From contig NZ_AJKS02000004.1 in assembly GCF_000265245.1 (NCBI RefSeq), forward strand, positions 1-64,000: 64,000 nucleotides of DNA. Direction: 5' to 3'. The position numbers and the translations under genes are program-made. Numbering within the stretch: the stretch's first letter is position 1; each line of letters starts with the position of its first letter. Shown here one piece after another: positions 27,382 through 37,450 of the stretch. The notes below the pieces were generated by a model that saw only the letters and a list, made by a program, of their open reading frames with translations, ran no database searches and was not told the DNA's origin. The stretch is from Halomonas smyrnensis AAD6. Its GTDB lineage: Bacteria > Pseudomonadota > Gammaproteobacteria > Pseudomonadales > Halomonadaceae.

Positions 27382-28005
27382 GTGATCACGCTGTCTGTGC
27401 TGTCGGTGTTCGTGCCGACCTTCCTGCTGGTGTCGCTGACGCCGGGCATGTGCATGACCCTGGCCATGGTGCTGGGCATGACCCAGGGCGTGCGACGCAC
27501 CCTGTGGATGATGATCGGCGAGCTCGTCGGCGTGGGGCTGGTGGCCGTGGCGGCCGGCGCCGGCGTGGCCACGCTGATGCTGCGCCAGCCGACGCTGTTC
27601 GCGGTGTTCAAGTGGGTGGGTGGCGCCTACCTGGCCTATCTCGGCGTGATGATGTGGCGCTCCCGCGGTCGCATGGCGATTCCCGATGACCTCGAGAGCC
27701 AGGGGCGCGCCGGGCGTCGGGAGCTGGCCATGCAGGGCTTCGTCACCGCGGTGGCCAATCCCAAGGGCTGGGCCTTCTTCGTCGCCCTGCTACCGCCGTT
27801 TCTCGACGCCTCGCGGCCGCTCGCCGCCCAGCTGGTGGCGCTGGTGGCGATCATCCTGACCATCGAGTTCGGCGCGCTGCTGGCCTATGCCACCGGCGGC
27901 CAGACCCTGCGCCATCTGCTGGGCCAGGCCGACAAGGTGCGCCTGCTCAACCGCCTGGCCGGCACGATGATGATCGGCGTCGGGGCCTGGCTGATCCTGG
28001 GCTAG
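27382..28005 (+). CDS. LysE/RhtB-family exporter
   Basis: A 207-residue inner-membrane protein with six predicted helices. It has SLTPGMCMTLAMVLGMTQG near the N-terminus and AVANPKGWAFFVALLPPF in the middle, both family hallmarks. A GTG at 27382 is preferred, with AAGGA about 10 bp upstream; a GTG at 27373 sits too close to that site. The transported solute cannot be told from sequence. It is the second LysE protein in the window and is only distantly similar to the first. Confidence 0.82.
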   Translation: MITLSVLSVFVPTFLLVSLTPGMCMTLAMVLGMTQGVRRTLWMMIGELVGVGLVAVAAGAGVATLMLRQPTLFAVFKWVGGAYLAYLGVMMWRSRGRMAIPDDLESQGRAGRRELAMQGFVTAVANPKGWAFFVALLPPFLDASRPLAAQLVALVAIILTIEFGALLAYATGGQTLRHLLGQADKVRLLNRLAGTMMIGVGAWLILG

Positions 28006-28054
28006 CGCCGAGCGACAAGAAGACCCGAAGGCCATGGCCTTCGGATCTTCTTTT
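28005..28054. terminator. Convergent-gene element copy 3, terminator between lysE-like gene and the DedA-PAP2 gene
   Basis: One left-arm unit with a G (GCGCCGAGCGACAA) begins at the last base of the stop codon. The hairpin AAGAAGACCCGAAGGCC / GGCCTTCGGATCTTCTT has a 2-nt loop and one mismatch, then TT. The right side is diverged (a G-run at 28061-28067), so this copy looks the most decayed. Confidence 0.85.
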
Positions 28055-28085
28055 GCTTCGGGGGGGGCACGCTGCCGCTTGCCGC

Positions 28086-29489
28086 CTACGCCGGCCCCAG
28101 CCAGGCGACGCGCGCGGCGGCCAGCGCCAGCGATGCCGTGCCCAGCGCCAGCCAGGGGCAGGGGCGCAGGGTGCGGTGGGGGCGGCGTTGCCAGGCCAGT
28201 TGCACCAGCGTGCAGACCACCAGCCCCAGCAGGGTGCCGCCGATCAGATCGCTCAGCCAGTGGACGCCCAGCACCAGGCGCGACAGCGCCATGGGAACGA
28301 TGATGGCGATGGCGCCCCAGTAGGCCCAGAAGCGTCGCGCCAGCGGCAGCTCGCGGGCGATGAAGGCCGCGGCCAGGCCGTAGAGCACCACCGCGGTGGA
28401 GGTATGGGCGCTGGGATAGGAGAACGAATCTGCCAGGTGCAGCGGCGTGTCCGGCCGCACGCGGCCGATCAGCGCCTTGCTCAGCGTGTTCAGGGCGGCG
28501 ATGCCGACCAGCCCGCCGGCCAGGTGGGCGAAGGCGTCGAGTCGTCCTCGCAGCAGCCACCAAAGCCCCCAGGGCAGCACCAGGGCGATCACGCCGTAGA
28601 GATCGCCGAGCCGTGCCAGGGTGTCGGCGAAGGTCGCCAGCCAGGGGGTCGCCAGTTCGTCCATCAGGCCGTCGAGCCGCTGATCCATGGGCAGCGGGCC
28701 GCCGTGATGCAGCACCACCAGGGTCCAGGCCGAGAGCGCGGTGAGCGAGGTCAGCAGCAGCAGCCAGGTGCCCAGCGGCGCCTCGCGGCCCCGGGCCCGG
28801 CCCAGCGCCCGCCACAGCCGGCGGCCGCGGGGGTGGCGACGCAGCAGGTCGATCATGGCCCGGTAGATCAGGCCGTCGTGATGGGTCTGGTGGCGCAGCC
28901 AGGAAAAGATCAGCGCCAGGGCCACCACCACGGCGCCGAGACCCACCAGCCAGGGTTCCAGGGCCTCGGGCACGCCGGGCAGGCGCTGCCAGGTGCGCCC
29001 CAGCAGGTAGCCGGGCAGCACGTAGGCCGGTGCCCACAGCGCCGCCGAGGCCAGGTTGGCCAGGGTGAAACGCCGCGGCGGCATGTGCATCATGCCGGCG
29101 ATCATCGGTATCACCGGACGCACCGGTCCGACGAAGCGGCCGAAGAAGACCGACAGCGCGCCGTGACGGTGGAAGAAGCGCGCGCCCTGGGCGATCCATT
29201 CGGGGTAGCGGGACAGCGGCCACATGCCGGTGACGCGTTCGCGCTGGGTATGGCCGAGCCAGAAGCTCAGGCCGTCGCCGATCACGGCGCCGATGAAGGC
29301 GGCGGCGATCATCGCGGCCACGGCCAGCTCCTGGTGGCCGGCCATGGAGGCGACGGCGGTGATCAGTACCACGCCGGGCACCAGCAGGCCGACCAGGGCC
29401 AGAGACTCCACCATGGCGATGAGAGCGGTCAACAGCAGCAGCATGGCCGGCGATGGCGTCAGCTGCTGCAGCAGGTCGACGAGATTCAA
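28086..29489 (-). CDS. DedA-PAP2 fusion membrane protein
   Basis: A 467-residue protein joining a DedA/VTT domain (about residues 1-200; FFGRFVGPVRPVIPMIAGMM, GYLLGRTW) to a PAP2 phosphatase domain (about 240-440). The PAP2 signature is complete: KALIGRVRPD, SYPSAHTS and SRLVLGVHWLSD. DedA proteins include undecaprenyl-phosphate flippases and PAP2 enzymes dephosphorylate undecaprenyl pyrophosphate, so a joint lipid-carrier recycling role is plausible; this is inference. The start is TTG at 29489 with GGAGG 5 bp upstream. Confidence 0.85.
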   Translation of the reverse strand: MNLVDLLQQLTPSPAMLLLLTALIAMVESLALVGLLVPGVVLITAVASMAGHQELAVAAMIAAAFIGAVIGDGLSFWLGHTQRERVTGMWPLSRYPEWIAQGARFFHRHGALSVFFGRFVGPVRPVIPMIAGMMHMPPRRFTLANLASAALWAPAYVLPGYLLGRTWQRLPGVPEALEPWLVGLGAVVVALALIFSWLRHQTHHDGLIYRAMIDLLRRHPRGRRLWRALGRARGREAPLGTWLLLLTSLTALSAWTLVVLHHGGPLPMDQRLDGLMDELATPWLATFADTLARLGDLYGVIALVLPWGLWWLLRGRLDAFAHLAGGLVGIAALNTLSKALIGRVRPDTPLHLADSFSYPSAHTSTAVVLYGLAAAFIARELPLARRFWAYWGAIAIIVPMALSRLVLGVHWLSDLIGGTLLGLVVCTLVQLAWQRRPHRTLRPCPWLALGTASLALAAARVAWLGPA

Positions 29490-29517
29490 GGCTCCCTCCT
29501 CGATCGATGGGTGGGCG

Positions 29518-30453
29518 CTAGCCGGCGGCCAGGGCCTGGGTCATGGCCTGCAGGCGGGTCAGGAAGGCCGGGCTGGCCTCGCCGGCGCGAGGAGTCTCCA
29601 GGCGCAGGCGCACTTCCAGCGGCCCGGTGTCCACCAGCACGATCTGCTCCAGGGCCTGCTGCAAACGCTGGCGCACCAGCAGGGCGCCGCTCTCGGTGGT
29701 GTCGGGGAGGATCAGCCAGAAGGCGGTCTCGTCCTCGCGGCCGAGCGAGTCGAGGTCGCGGCAGTCGCGCAGCACGCCCTGGCAGAACGCCGTCAGCATG
29801 GCGCGCCGGGTGTCATCGCCAAACTGCTCGCGGGTCATGTCGAGCTGGGGCAGATGGATCAGCAGCACCGCCATGGGGCGCTCGAGCAGGCGGGCGCGCT
29901 CGAACTCGCCGATCAGCCGCTCATGCAGGTGCGTGCGGGTCAGGGCGCGGCATTCCTGCTCCAGCGGGTCGGTGGCCTGCAGCAGGCTGCGCTGGCGCAG
30001 GCGGTCCCATAGCGCCAGGGTGGCCACGGCGACCAGCGCCAGATAGGCCGCGGCGAGATCGGCGTCGGCCTGGCCGTCGCCGAGCAGGGCCAGCCAGATC
30101 GGCGTCAGCGCCAGGTTGAGGAAGATGGCGGGCCCCAGCGGCAGCAGCACCAGGGTCAGGATCGGCGGCAGGCCGATCCACAGCGCCGGATGCCCGCTCT
30201 GGCTGGGCAGCTCGACGGCGATCAGCAGGAAGCCGCAGATCAGCGCGAGATAGGCCGAGGCCCGCGAGGGCGTCTTGCCGGCGGCGGCCAGCAGTGCGGC
30301 CAGCGCCATCACCGGCGCCAGCAGGGCCGGCAGCAGGATGCGCACGTAGTGGCCCATCAGATAGAACCACAGCGCCTGGCCGAGCAGCAGCAGGGTGGCG
30401 GTGCCGAGCACCAGGAGGAACAGGCGAGGGCGGGGGGGATTCGGCTCAATCAT
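29518..30453 (-). CDS. Membrane protein with a degenerate GGDEF-like domain
   Basis: A 311-residue protein with about five to six hydrophobic helices (residues 10-165) and a cytosolic C-terminal domain. The tail looks like a GGDEF fold ([21 protein letters not shown] then [14 protein letters not shown]), but the signature GGDEF reads REDETAF, so cyclase activity is unlikely. It overlaps the upstream gene by 8 bp. The start at 30451-30453 is chosen because the first helix follows soon. The pair may act as a membrane sensor; the ligand is unknown. Confidence 0.65.
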   Translation of the reverse strand: MIEPNPPRPRLFLLVLGTATLLLLGQALWFYLMGHYVRILLPALLAPVMALAALLAAAGKTPSRASAYLALICGFLLIAVELPSQSGHPALWIGLPPILTLVLLPLGPAIFLNLALTPIWLALLGDGQADADLAAAYLALVAVATLALWDRLRQRSLLQATDPLEQECRALTRTHLHERLIGEFERARLLERPMAVLLIHLPQLDMTREQFGDDTRRAMLTAFCQGVLRDCRDLDSLGREDETAFWLILPDTTESGALLVRQRLQQALEQIVLVDTGPLEVRLRLETPRAGEASPAFLTRLQAMTQALAAG

Positions 30454-31315
30454 GATGGGCGACCTCCCGCACCTCGACGCCACGGGTCTGGCGCTTCAGC
30501 GCACGACGCTCCCGGGTCAGCGAGCCGAGGCGGGGCAGGGTGACGACCCGGGCCCGTACCGAGTCGTCCAGCGGCGCCAGCAGGGCCTGGCGGCGTTCGG
30601 CGGCCTGGTCGGCATCGCGATGGACCAGCAGCAGCCCGAGGGTGTGCCGGTCCAGGCGATAGCCGTTCTCGAACGGCCGCAGTTCCCGGCACAGCCGGTC
30701 GGCCAGCGACCACAGCTGCCGGCGGCCGGTATAGAGCAGCAGCAGTTCCACATGGCTGTTCTCGAGGCGGGCACGCTGGCGCTCGCGCTGAATGTCGTGG
30801 CGCAGGCACTGGCTCGGCCACAGGGGCAGGTCCGGCGACAGTCGGGCGCGGTGGCGGATGCGGCGTCGCAGGGCCTGGAGCCCCAGCGAGCGCGCGAGCC
30901 CCAACAGCATCAGGCCGACCAGCAGCAGGCCGGCCAGCGCCCACTGCTCGAGGCCCAGCAGCGGCTGCAGGTGCCACCAGCTGGTGGCGGCGAGTGCGGC
31001 GTTGAACAGCAGCATCCAGCGCGGCTGGGGCAGCATCAGCAGGATGGCCCAGGCCCACAGCCAGGTCAGATGCCGCTCCGGCGTGACCCACAGCATGGCG
31101 GCCAGCAGCAGGCCCGGCATCAGCTGCCAGGGCACGGTGGCCGGATGGCGATGGCGGTGGGCCATCTGAGTGGTCGTCACCGCCAGCCACAGCGCGGCGA
31201 GGCCCAGCAGCAGGGCGTCCGGCAGGGTCTCGGCGGTGGCGGCCAGGAAGCTCGTGAGGCCGGCGGCGATCAGCAGGTTGGCGCGCATCAGCCTGACTTT
31301 GTACTTGCTCTGCAT
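30446..31315 (-). CDS. Membrane protein with a second GGDEF-like remnant
   Basis: A 289-residue protein with about five N-terminal membrane helices (to about residue 140) and a cytosolic tail. The tail ([20 protein letters not shown], then [20 protein letters not shown]) follows the secondary structure of a GGDEF domain with the signature lost (DRHTLG). It is organised like the next gene, with which it overlaps by 8 bp, suggesting duplication and co-function. It is divergent from proA, with 90 bp between. Confidence 0.6.
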   Translation of the reverse strand: MQSKYKVRLMRANLLIAAGLTSFLAATAETLPDALLLGLAALWLAVTTTQMAHRHRHPATVPWQLMPGLLLAAMLWVTPERHLTWLWAWAILLMLPQPRWMLLFNAALAATSWWHLQPLLGLEQWALAGLLLVGLMLLGLARSLGLQALRRRIRHRARLSPDLPLWPSQCLRHDIQRERQRARLENSHVELLLLYTGRRQLWSLADRLCRELRPFENGYRLDRHTLGLLLVHRDADQAAERRQALLAPLDDSVRARVVTLPRLGSLTRERRALKRQTRGVEVREVAHHD

Positions 31316-31405
31316 GGTGACTTAGTATGGGCTCCTTCCCGATTCGACACGAGCCTGGGGCGTGGCCTGATGCCCCGCACCGATTTCCTGGAGACACTCT
31401 ACGGC

Positions 31406-32698
31406 ATGACAGCTCACGCCTCCCACTCCGATGACGTCATCGCCGACGTCGATGCCTACATGCAGCAGCTGGGGCAGCAGGCGCGTGACGCCGTCGCGCG
31501 TCTGCGCCGCGCCGACACCGCATCCAAGAACGCCGCCCTGAAGGCCATGGCCGAGCGGCTGGGCGAGTCCCGCGATACGGTGCTGGCGGCCAACGCCCGC
31601 GACCTGGAGCGCGGTCGCGAGAACGGCCTCGATGGCGCGCTGCTCGACCGCCTGGCGCTGAACGAGGCGCGCTTCGACGCCATGATCGAGGGCCTGCACC
31701 AAGTCGCGGCGCTGCCCGATCCGGTCGGCGAGATCGACGGCCTGAGCGCCCGTCCGAGCGGCATCCAGGTCGGCCACATGCGGGTGCCGCTGGGCGTGAT
31801 CGGTATCATCTACGAATCGCGGCCCAACGTCACCATGGAAGCCGCGAGCCTGTGTCTCAAGTCGGGCAATGCGGCGATCCTGCGGGGCGGCTCCGAGGCG
31901 CGCGAGTCCAATGCCGCCATCGCGGCCTGCATTCGCGAGGGCCTCGAGCGTGCCGGGCTGCCCGAGGAGGCGGTACAGGTGGTGGCGACCACCGACCGCG
32001 CCGCGGTCGGCCGGCTGATCGACATGCCGGAGTACGTCGACGTGATCATCCCGCGCGGCGGCAAGTCGCTGATCGAGCGCATCTCCCGCGACGCGCGGGT
32101 GCCGGTGATCAAACACCTGGACGGGGTCTGCCACGTCTATCTCGACGCCACCGCGGATCGCGACAAGGCGCTGGCCATCGCCGTCAATGCCAAGACCCAG
32201 CGCTACGGCACCTGCAACACCATGGAGACTCTGCTGGTCGATGCCCCGGTGGCCGAAGACCTGCTGCCCGCGCTGGCCGCGGCCTACGCCGAGCACGGCG
32301 TCGAGCTGCGCGGCTGCGAGCGCACTCGGGCGATCCTCGCCGATGTCGCTCCGGCCACCGAGGCCGACTGGGCCGCCGAGTACCTGGCGCCGGTGCTGGC
32401 GATCCGTGTGGTCGACGGCATCGACGACGCCATGGCCCACATCGAGCGCTACAGCTCGCGGCACACCGATGCCATCGTCACCGAGAACTACACCCTGGCG
32501 CGTCGCTTCCTGGCCGAGGTCGACTCCAGCTCGGTGATGGTCAACGCCTCCACCCGCTTCGCCGACGGCTTCGAGTACGGCCTGGGCGCGGAGATCGGCA
32601 TCTCCACCGATCGCTTGCACGTGCGCGGTCCGGTGGGCCTCGAGGGCCTGACCACGCGCAAGTACGTGGTGCTCGGCGACGGCCAGATCCGACAGTGA
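31406..32698 (+). CDS. proA: Gamma-glutamyl phosphate reductase
   Basis: ProA reduces gamma-glutamyl phosphate to glutamate semialdehyde with NADPH, the second step of proline synthesis; proline is also a compatible solute. The 430-residue protein has [21 protein letters not shown], the catalytic cysteine in [13 protein letters not shown] and [20 protein letters not shown]. The ATG at 31406 gives the normal length. It overlaps nadD by 4 bp (GTGA). Confidence 0.95.
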   Translation: MTAHASHSDDVIADVDAYMQQLGQQARDAVARLRRADTASKNAALKAMAERLGESRDTVLAANARDLERGRENGLDGALLDRLALNEARFDAMIEGLHQVAALPDPVGEIDGLSARPSGIQVGHMRVPLGVIGIIYESRPNVTMEAASLCLKSGNAAILRGGSEARESNAAIAACIREGLERAGLPEEAVQVVATTDRAAVGRLIDMPEYVDVIIPRGGKSLIERISRDARVPVIKHLDGVCHVYLDATADRDKALAIAVNAKTQRYGTCNTMETLLVDAPVAEDLLPALAAAYAEHGVELRGCERTRAILADVAPATEADWAAEYLAPVLAIRVVDGIDDAMAHIERYSSRHTDAIVTENYTLARRFLAEVDSSSVMVNASTRFADGFEYGLGAEIGISTDRLHVRGPVGLEGLTTRKYVVLGDGQIRQ

Positions 32699-33363
32699 GC
32701 GAGTGGCCGGTGAACGAGTGTGCCTCGCGCGTCGCCATGCTGGGCGGGACCTTCGATCCCGTCCATCTCGGCCATCTGCGCAGCGCCGTGGAGCTGCACG
32801 AGGCGCTGGGGCTCGATCGGGTGCACATGATTCCCGCGGCCCAGCCGCCGCTGCGCGGCCGGCCGCACATCACCCCCGAAGAGCGCCTGGCGCTGCTGCG
32901 CCTGGGCATCGGCGACACCCCGGGGCTGGTCGCCGATCCGCGCGAGCTCGAGCGCGAGGGGCCGTCCTACAGCGCCGATACCCTGGCCACGCTGCGTCGC
33001 GACTATGGCCCCGAGGCGCGGCTGGTCATGGCGCTGGGCCACGATGCCTTCCTGCGGCTGGCCGACTGGCATGCGCCCGAGCGTCTGTTCGCGCTGGCGC
33101 ATCTGGTGGTGGTGGATCGCCCCGATCACGACGATGCGCTGCCCGAGGCGCTCGCCGCGCTGATCGACGGCCGCGAGGTCGATGATGCCGAGGCGCTGAT
33201 GGCCTCGCCGTGCGGCGGCCTGCTGCGCCTGCGGCTGCCGTCGCGGATGGCGGTCTCGGCCACCGAGCTGCGTCGGCGTCTGGCCGAGGGGCTCAGCGTG
33301 CGCTACCTGCTGCCCGAGGCGGTCGAGGAACGAATTCTCTCCGCGGGACTCTATCGTCGCTAG
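32695..33363 (+). CDS. nadD: Nicotinate-nucleotide adenylyltransferase
   Basis: NadD adenylates nicotinate mononucleotide to deamido-NAD. The 222-residue protein has the nucleotidyltransferase signature [12 protein letters not shown] and the closing [12 protein letters not shown] ... VRYLLP. The GTG at 32695 overlaps the proA stop as GTGA, suggesting coupling; a second GTG at 32710 is possible. It leads the conserved nadD-rsfS-rlmH-mrdA-rodA series. Confidence 0.93.
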   Translation: MSEWPVNECASRVAMLGGTFDPVHLGHLRSAVELHEALGLDRVHMIPAAQPPLRGRPHITPEERLALLRLGIGDTPGLVADPRELEREGPSYSADTLATLRRDYGPEARLVMALGHDAFLRLADWHAPERLFALAHLVVVDRPDHDDALPEALAALIDGREVDDAEALMASPCGGLLRLRLPSRMAVSATELRRRLAEGLSVRYLLPEAVEERILSAGLYRR

Positions 33364-33483
33364 CCGCTGGCGGCCCGGCACAAAAAAACGTGGTCGAGCC
33401 GCCATCGGGCGCTGCCAGGCCCGGCCCGAGCCGGTACAATGGTGGCGTGATCATTTTCGCCTAGAGGGGCTGATACGAAGGGT

Positions 33484-33858
33484 ATGCACATCGACGCACT
33501 CAAGACGCTGGTGCTCAACGCACTGGAGGAGCTCAAGGCTCAGGACATCACCGTCATCGACGTTTCCTCCCTGACCAGCGTGACCGACCTGATGGTGGTC
33601 GCCAGCGGTACTTCCAACCGCCACCTGGCGGCGCTGTCCAACAAGCTGATCCAGACCGTGAAGGAAGAGGGCGTGACGCCGCTGGGCGTCGAGGGCGAGA
33701 GCGGTGCCGACTGGGTGCTGGTCGACCTCGGCGACATGGTGGTGCACCTGATGATGCCCGAGACCCGGGCACTCTATGATCTGGAACGCCTGTGGGCCGA
33801 CCTGCCGAGCGACGGCCAGGCGCTGGAGGAAGAAGAGCGGGCCCACGGCGCTTCATGA
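33484..33858 (+). CDS. rsfS: Ribosomal silencing factor
   Basis: RsfS binds ribosomal protein L14 and blocks subunit joining when nutrients are scarce. The 124-residue protein has [40 protein letters not shown] and the ending typical of the family. TACAAT at 33434-33439 may be a -10 box in the 120-bp gap after nadD. It overlaps rlmH by 4 bp. Confidence 0.94.
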   Translation: MHIDALKTLVLNALEELKAQDITVIDVSSLTSVTDLMVVASGTSNRHLAALSNKLIQTVKEEGVTPLGVEGESGADWVLVDLGDMVVHLMMPETRALYDLERLWADLPSDGQALEEEERAHGAS

Positions 33859-34322
33859 AGGTACGACTGCTGGCCGTCGGTACCAAGATGCCCGACTGGG
33901 TGACCAAGGGCGTCGAGGAGTACCGCAAGCGCCTGCCCCGGGACTTCGCCCTCGAGGTCGAGGAGATCGCGCCCGGAGCGCGCGGCAAGAACGCCGACAC
34001 CCGCCGCGCCATCGCCCAGGAATCCGAGCGCCTGCGCGCCCGGCTGAAGGGCGACGAGCATCTGGTGGCTCTCGAGGTGGGCGGCAAGACCTGGAGCACC
34101 GAGCAGCTCGCCCGCCAGGCCGAGGACTGGCGCCTCGGCGGGCGCGACGTGGTGCTGCTGGTGGGCGGTCCCGACGGGCTCGACCCGGCGCTGTCCGCCA
34201 GCGCCGACCAGCGCTGGTCGCTGTCGCCGCTGACCCTGCCGCATCCGCTGGTGCGCATCCTGCTGGCCGAGCAGCTCTATCGGGCCTGGACCCTGATGGT
34301 CGGCCATCCCTACCATCGCTGA
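33855..34322 (+). CDS. rlmH: 23S rRNA pseudouridine(1915)-N3-methyltransferase
   Basis: RlmH methylates pseudouridine 1915 of 23S rRNA in the 70S ribosome. The 155-residue SPOUT protein begins [16 protein letters not shown], has the SAM-binding [13 protein letters not shown] and ends with the [18 protein letters not shown] and HPYHR blocks diagnostic of the family. The ATGA overlap with rsfS shows coupling. Confidence 0.96.
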   Translation: MKVRLLAVGTKMPDWVTKGVEEYRKRLPRDFALEVEEIAPGARGKNADTRRAIAQESERLRARLKGDEHLVALEVGGKTWSTEQLARQAEDWRLGGRDVVLLVGGPDGLDPALSASADQRWSLSPLTLPHPLVRILLAEQLYRAWTLMVGHPYHR

Positions 34323-34343
34323 GGCTCGAGGTCTTCGCCAAGC

Positions 34344-36257
34344 ATGCGTCAGCCACGCGACACCCTGAAGAACCCCGAACACGAACTGCGGATCTTCCGC
34401 CTGCGCTCGCTGCTGGCGGTGGTGATCGTGCTGGCGCTCAGCGGCCTGCTGGCCGGGCGCCTGTTCTACCTGCAGGTCGTCCAGCACGAGAAGTACAGCA
34501 CCCGTTCGGAGAAGAACCGCGTGCGGGTCGAGCCGCTGCCGCCGACCCGCGGGCTGATCTACGACCGCAACGGCGAGCTGCTGGCCGAGAACCGGCCCAC
34601 CTACAACCTGACCCTGGTGCGCGAGCGGGTCGACGATCTGGACCAGACCCTGGCGCTGCTGGTCGACCTGCTCGACCTGCCCGCGGATCAGGTCGAGGCC
34701 TTCCGCGAGCGCTCGCGCCAGCGCCAGCGCCCCTATCAGCCGGCGCTTTTGATGAGCGATCTCGACGAGGCGCAGATCGCCCGGCTGGCGGTCAATCGCC
34801 ACCGGCTGCCCGGAGTCGAGGTCGAGGCCCAGCTGCTGCGCTACTACCCGGACGCCGAGGCCATGTCGCACGTGCTCGGCTATGTCGGCCGGATCAACAC
34901 TGAGGAGCTGCAGCGGGTCGACGGCGGCAACTACGCCGGCACTCACTTCATCGGCAAGACCGGCGTCGAGCGCTTCTACGAGGACACGCTGCACGGCCAG
35001 GCCGGGCTGCGCAAGGTCGAGACCAACGCCCGCGGCCGAGTGCTGCGCGAGCTCGGCCACACCGACCCGGTGCCCGGCGAGAACCTGACGCTGACCCTGG
35101 ACAAGGGGCTGCAGCACCTCGCCGTGGACCTGCTCGACGGCCGCCGTGGCGCCATCGTGGCGATCGCGCCGCAGACCGGCGAGATCCTGGCCATGGCCTC
35201 GGTGCCCGGCTTCGACACCAACCAGTTCGTGACCGGCATCGACGTGTCGTCCTATCGCGCGCTGCAGCAGGACATCGACCTGCCGCTGTTCAACCGCGCC
35301 ATCCGCGGCAGCTATCCCGCGGGTTCCACCATCAAGCCGTTCATGGCCATCACCGGGCTGCGCAACGGCGAGATCACCCCCGACGAGGTGGTCTATGATC
35401 CCGGCTACTATCAGCTGCCCAACGATTCCCGCCGCTATCGCAACTGGCTGCGCTGGGGGCACGGGCGGGTGGATCTCGAGCGCGCGCTCGAGGTCTCCAA
35501 CAACACCTACTTCTATTCCCTGGCCCATGAGCTGGGCATCGATCGCATCCACGACAGCCTGACCCAGTTCGGCTTCGGCACCCGGGTGGCCGCCGACGTC
35601 TACGGCCAGAGCACGGGGCTGTTGCCGTCGCGGGACTGGAAGCGGGCGCGCTTCGACCAGCCCTGGTACCCCGGCGAGACGCTCTCGGTAGGCATCGGCC
35701 AGGGCTATCTGCAGATCACGCCGCTGCAGCTGGCCTCGGCCACCGCGACGCTGGCCAACCGCGGCCACTGGGTCAAGCCACGCCTGGTGCACGAGACCGG
35801 CGACGAGCCGATGCTGCTCGAGCTGCCCGACACACCGCCGGACGTCGAGCTCGAGCATTCCGAGTGGTGGGAAGACGTCATCTCCGGCATGGAGCAGGTG
35901 CTGTCCGGCAACGAAGGCACCGCCCGGCGCGCCGGGGCCGGGCTCGAATATCGCATGGCCGGCAAGTCCGGTACCGCCCAGGTGTTCTCGCTGGGGCAGG
36001 ATCAGCGCTACAACGCCGATGAGCTCAAGGAGCGGCTGCGCGACCACGCCCTGTTCATGGCCTTCGCGCCGGTGGAGGACCCGCAGATCGCGGTGTCGGT
36101 GATCATCGAGAACGCCGGCGGCGGCAGCAGCCACGCCGCCGCACCGGCCCGCGCCATGACCGACTACTGGATGCTCGAGCGCGATCACGGCGAGCTTCCG
36201 CCGGAAGCGGCGGCCGACGAGGACGGCGAGGCGGACGGCGCCGAGGGAGAGGCATGA
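34344..36257 (+). CDS. mrdA: Penicillin-binding protein 2 (elongation transpeptidase)
   Basis: PBP2 cross-links peptidoglycan of the side wall together with RodA. The 637-residue protein has one N-terminal membrane helix, a pedestal domain (PPTRGLIYDRNGELLAENRP) and a transpeptidase domain. The nucleophile is Ser328 in AGSTIKPF, followed by SNNTY and KSGTAQ. A short acidic tail ends the protein. It overlaps rodA by 4 bp. Confidence 0.97.
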   Translation: MRQPRDTLKNPEHELRIFRLRSLLAVVIVLALSGLLAGRLFYLQVVQHEKYSTRSEKNRVRVEPLPPTRGLIYDRNGELLAENRPTYNLTLVRERVDDLDQTLALLVDLLDLPADQVEAFRERSRQRQRPYQPALLMSDLDEAQIARLAVNRHRLPGVEVEAQLLRYYPDAEAMSHVLGYVGRINTEELQRVDGGNYAGTHFIGKTGVERFYEDTLHGQAGLRKVETNARGRVLRELGHTDPVPGENLTLTLDKGLQHLAVDLLDGRRGAIVAIAPQTGEILAMASVPGFDTNQFVTGIDVSSYRALQQDIDLPLFNRAIRGSYPAGSTIKPFMAITGLRNGEITPDEVVYDPGYYQLPNDSRRYRNWLRWGHGRVDLERALEVSNNTYFYSLAHELGIDRIHDSLTQFGFGTRVAADVYGQSTGLLPSRDWKRARFDQPWYPGETLSVGIGQGYLQITPLQLASATATLANRGHWVKPRLVHETGDEPMLLELPDTPPDVELEHSEWWEDVISGMEQVLSGNEGTARRAGAGLEYRMAGKSGTAQVFSLGQDQRYNADELKERLRDHALFMAFAPVEDPQIAVSVIIENAGGGSSHAAAPARAMTDYWMLERDHGELPPEAAADEDGEADGAEGEA

Positions 36258-37414
36258 TGGCGATGGTCGACGTCCTGCTCCGACGCCCGTATCCGGTCAA
36301 GCAAACCGCGAGCGGCATGTCCCGCAAGCGCAGCCTGTGGGAGCGCATTCACCTGGATCCCTGGCTGCTCGGGCTGCTGCTGACGCTGATGTCGGCCGGC
36401 CTGGTGGTGCTCTACAGCGCCGGCGGCCAGGGCATGCAGCTGGTCACCGCCCAGGCGATCCGCTTCGGCGTCGCCCTGGCGGGCATGGTGATCATCGCCC
36501 AGTTCACGCCCGCCACGCTGCTGCGCTGGTCGCTGCCGGCCTATCTGGCGGGCATGATGATGCTGCTCGCGGTGGAGATCATGGGCGACATGGGCATGGG
36601 CGCCCAGCGCTGGCTGGTGATTCCCGGCGTGGTGCGCTTCCAGCCCTCCGAGATGATGAAGCTGGCGGTGCCGATGATGGTGGCCGCCTGGCTGAGCCGC
36701 CGCGAGCTGCCGCCGCGCTGGCAGGACCTGCTGGTCTGCGCGCTGCTGATCGGCGCGCCGGTGCTGCTGATCGCCCGCCAGCCCGACCTCGGCACCTCGC
36801 TGCTGGTGGCCATGGCGGCGGTGTTCGTGATCCTGCTGGCCGGGTTGTCCTGGCGCATCATCGGGCTGCTGGGGGCGCTGGCCGCCGCGGCGCTGCCGCT
36901 GCTGTGGATGAACATGCACGACTACCAGCGGCAGCGGGTGCTGACCTTCCTCGACCCGGAGAGCGACCCGCTCGGCGCCGGCTGGAACATCATCCAGTCG
37001 ACCACCGCCATCGGCAGCGGCGGTCTGTGGGGCAAGGGCTGGCTGCACGGCACCCAGTCGCAGCTGGAGTTCCTGCCCGAGAGCCACACCGACTTCATCG
37101 TCGCGGTGCTCGGCGAGGAGTTCGGCATGATCGGCATGCTGGTCTTCCTGCTGCTGTACCTGCTGATCGTGTGCCGCGGACTGTGGCTCGCCGGCGCCGC
37201 GCAGGAATCCTTCGGGCGGCTGCTGGCGGGCAGCATCATCCTGACCTTCTTCATCTATGTATTCGTCAACATCGGCATGGTCAGCGGCATTCTGCCGGTG
37301 GTCGGGGTGCCGCTGCCGCTGGTCAGTTATGGCGGGACCTCCAGCGTGACCTTGCTGGCCGGTTTCGGTATTCTCATGGCCATTCATTCGCACCGCCGCC
37401 TGCTGCCGCGCTAG
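36254..37414 (+). CDS. rodA: Peptidoglycan glycosyltransferase RodA
   Basis: RodA polymerises lipid II during cell elongation in the complex with PBP2 and MreBCD. The 386-residue SEDS protein has about ten membrane helices and the conserved blocks FQPSEMMKLAVP, RQPDLGTSLLV, PESHTDFIVAVLGEEFG and VPLPLVSYGG. The 36254 start overlaps the mrdA stop (ATGA); an ATG at 36317 would drop 21 residues and is also possible. Confidence 0.96.
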   Translation: MMAMVDVLLRRPYPVKQTASGMSRKRSLWERIHLDPWLLGLLLTLMSAGLVVLYSAGGQGMQLVTAQAIRFGVALAGMVIIAQFTPATLLRWSLPAYLAGMMMLLAVEIMGDMGMGAQRWLVIPGVVRFQPSEMMKLAVPMMVAAWLSRRELPPRWQDLLVCALLIGAPVLLIARQPDLGTSLLVAMAAVFVILLAGLSWRIIGLLGALAAAALPLLWMNMHDYQRQRVLTFLDPESDPLGAGWNIIQSTTAIGSGGLWGKGWLHGTQSQLEFLPESHTDFIVAVLGEEFGMIGMLVFLLLYLLIVCRGLWLAGAAQESFGRLLAGSIILTFFIYVFVNIGMVSGILPVVGVPLPLVSYGGTSSVTLLAGFGILMAIHSHRRLLPR

Positions 37415-37450
37415 CGCGGCGAGCGGGCCGATCGACTCAGGGAGAGCAGC

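Noticed and set aside
33364-33483. Small gene between nadD and rsfS
   Set aside because: No frame with a ribosome-binding site; the gap contains only a TACAAT box.
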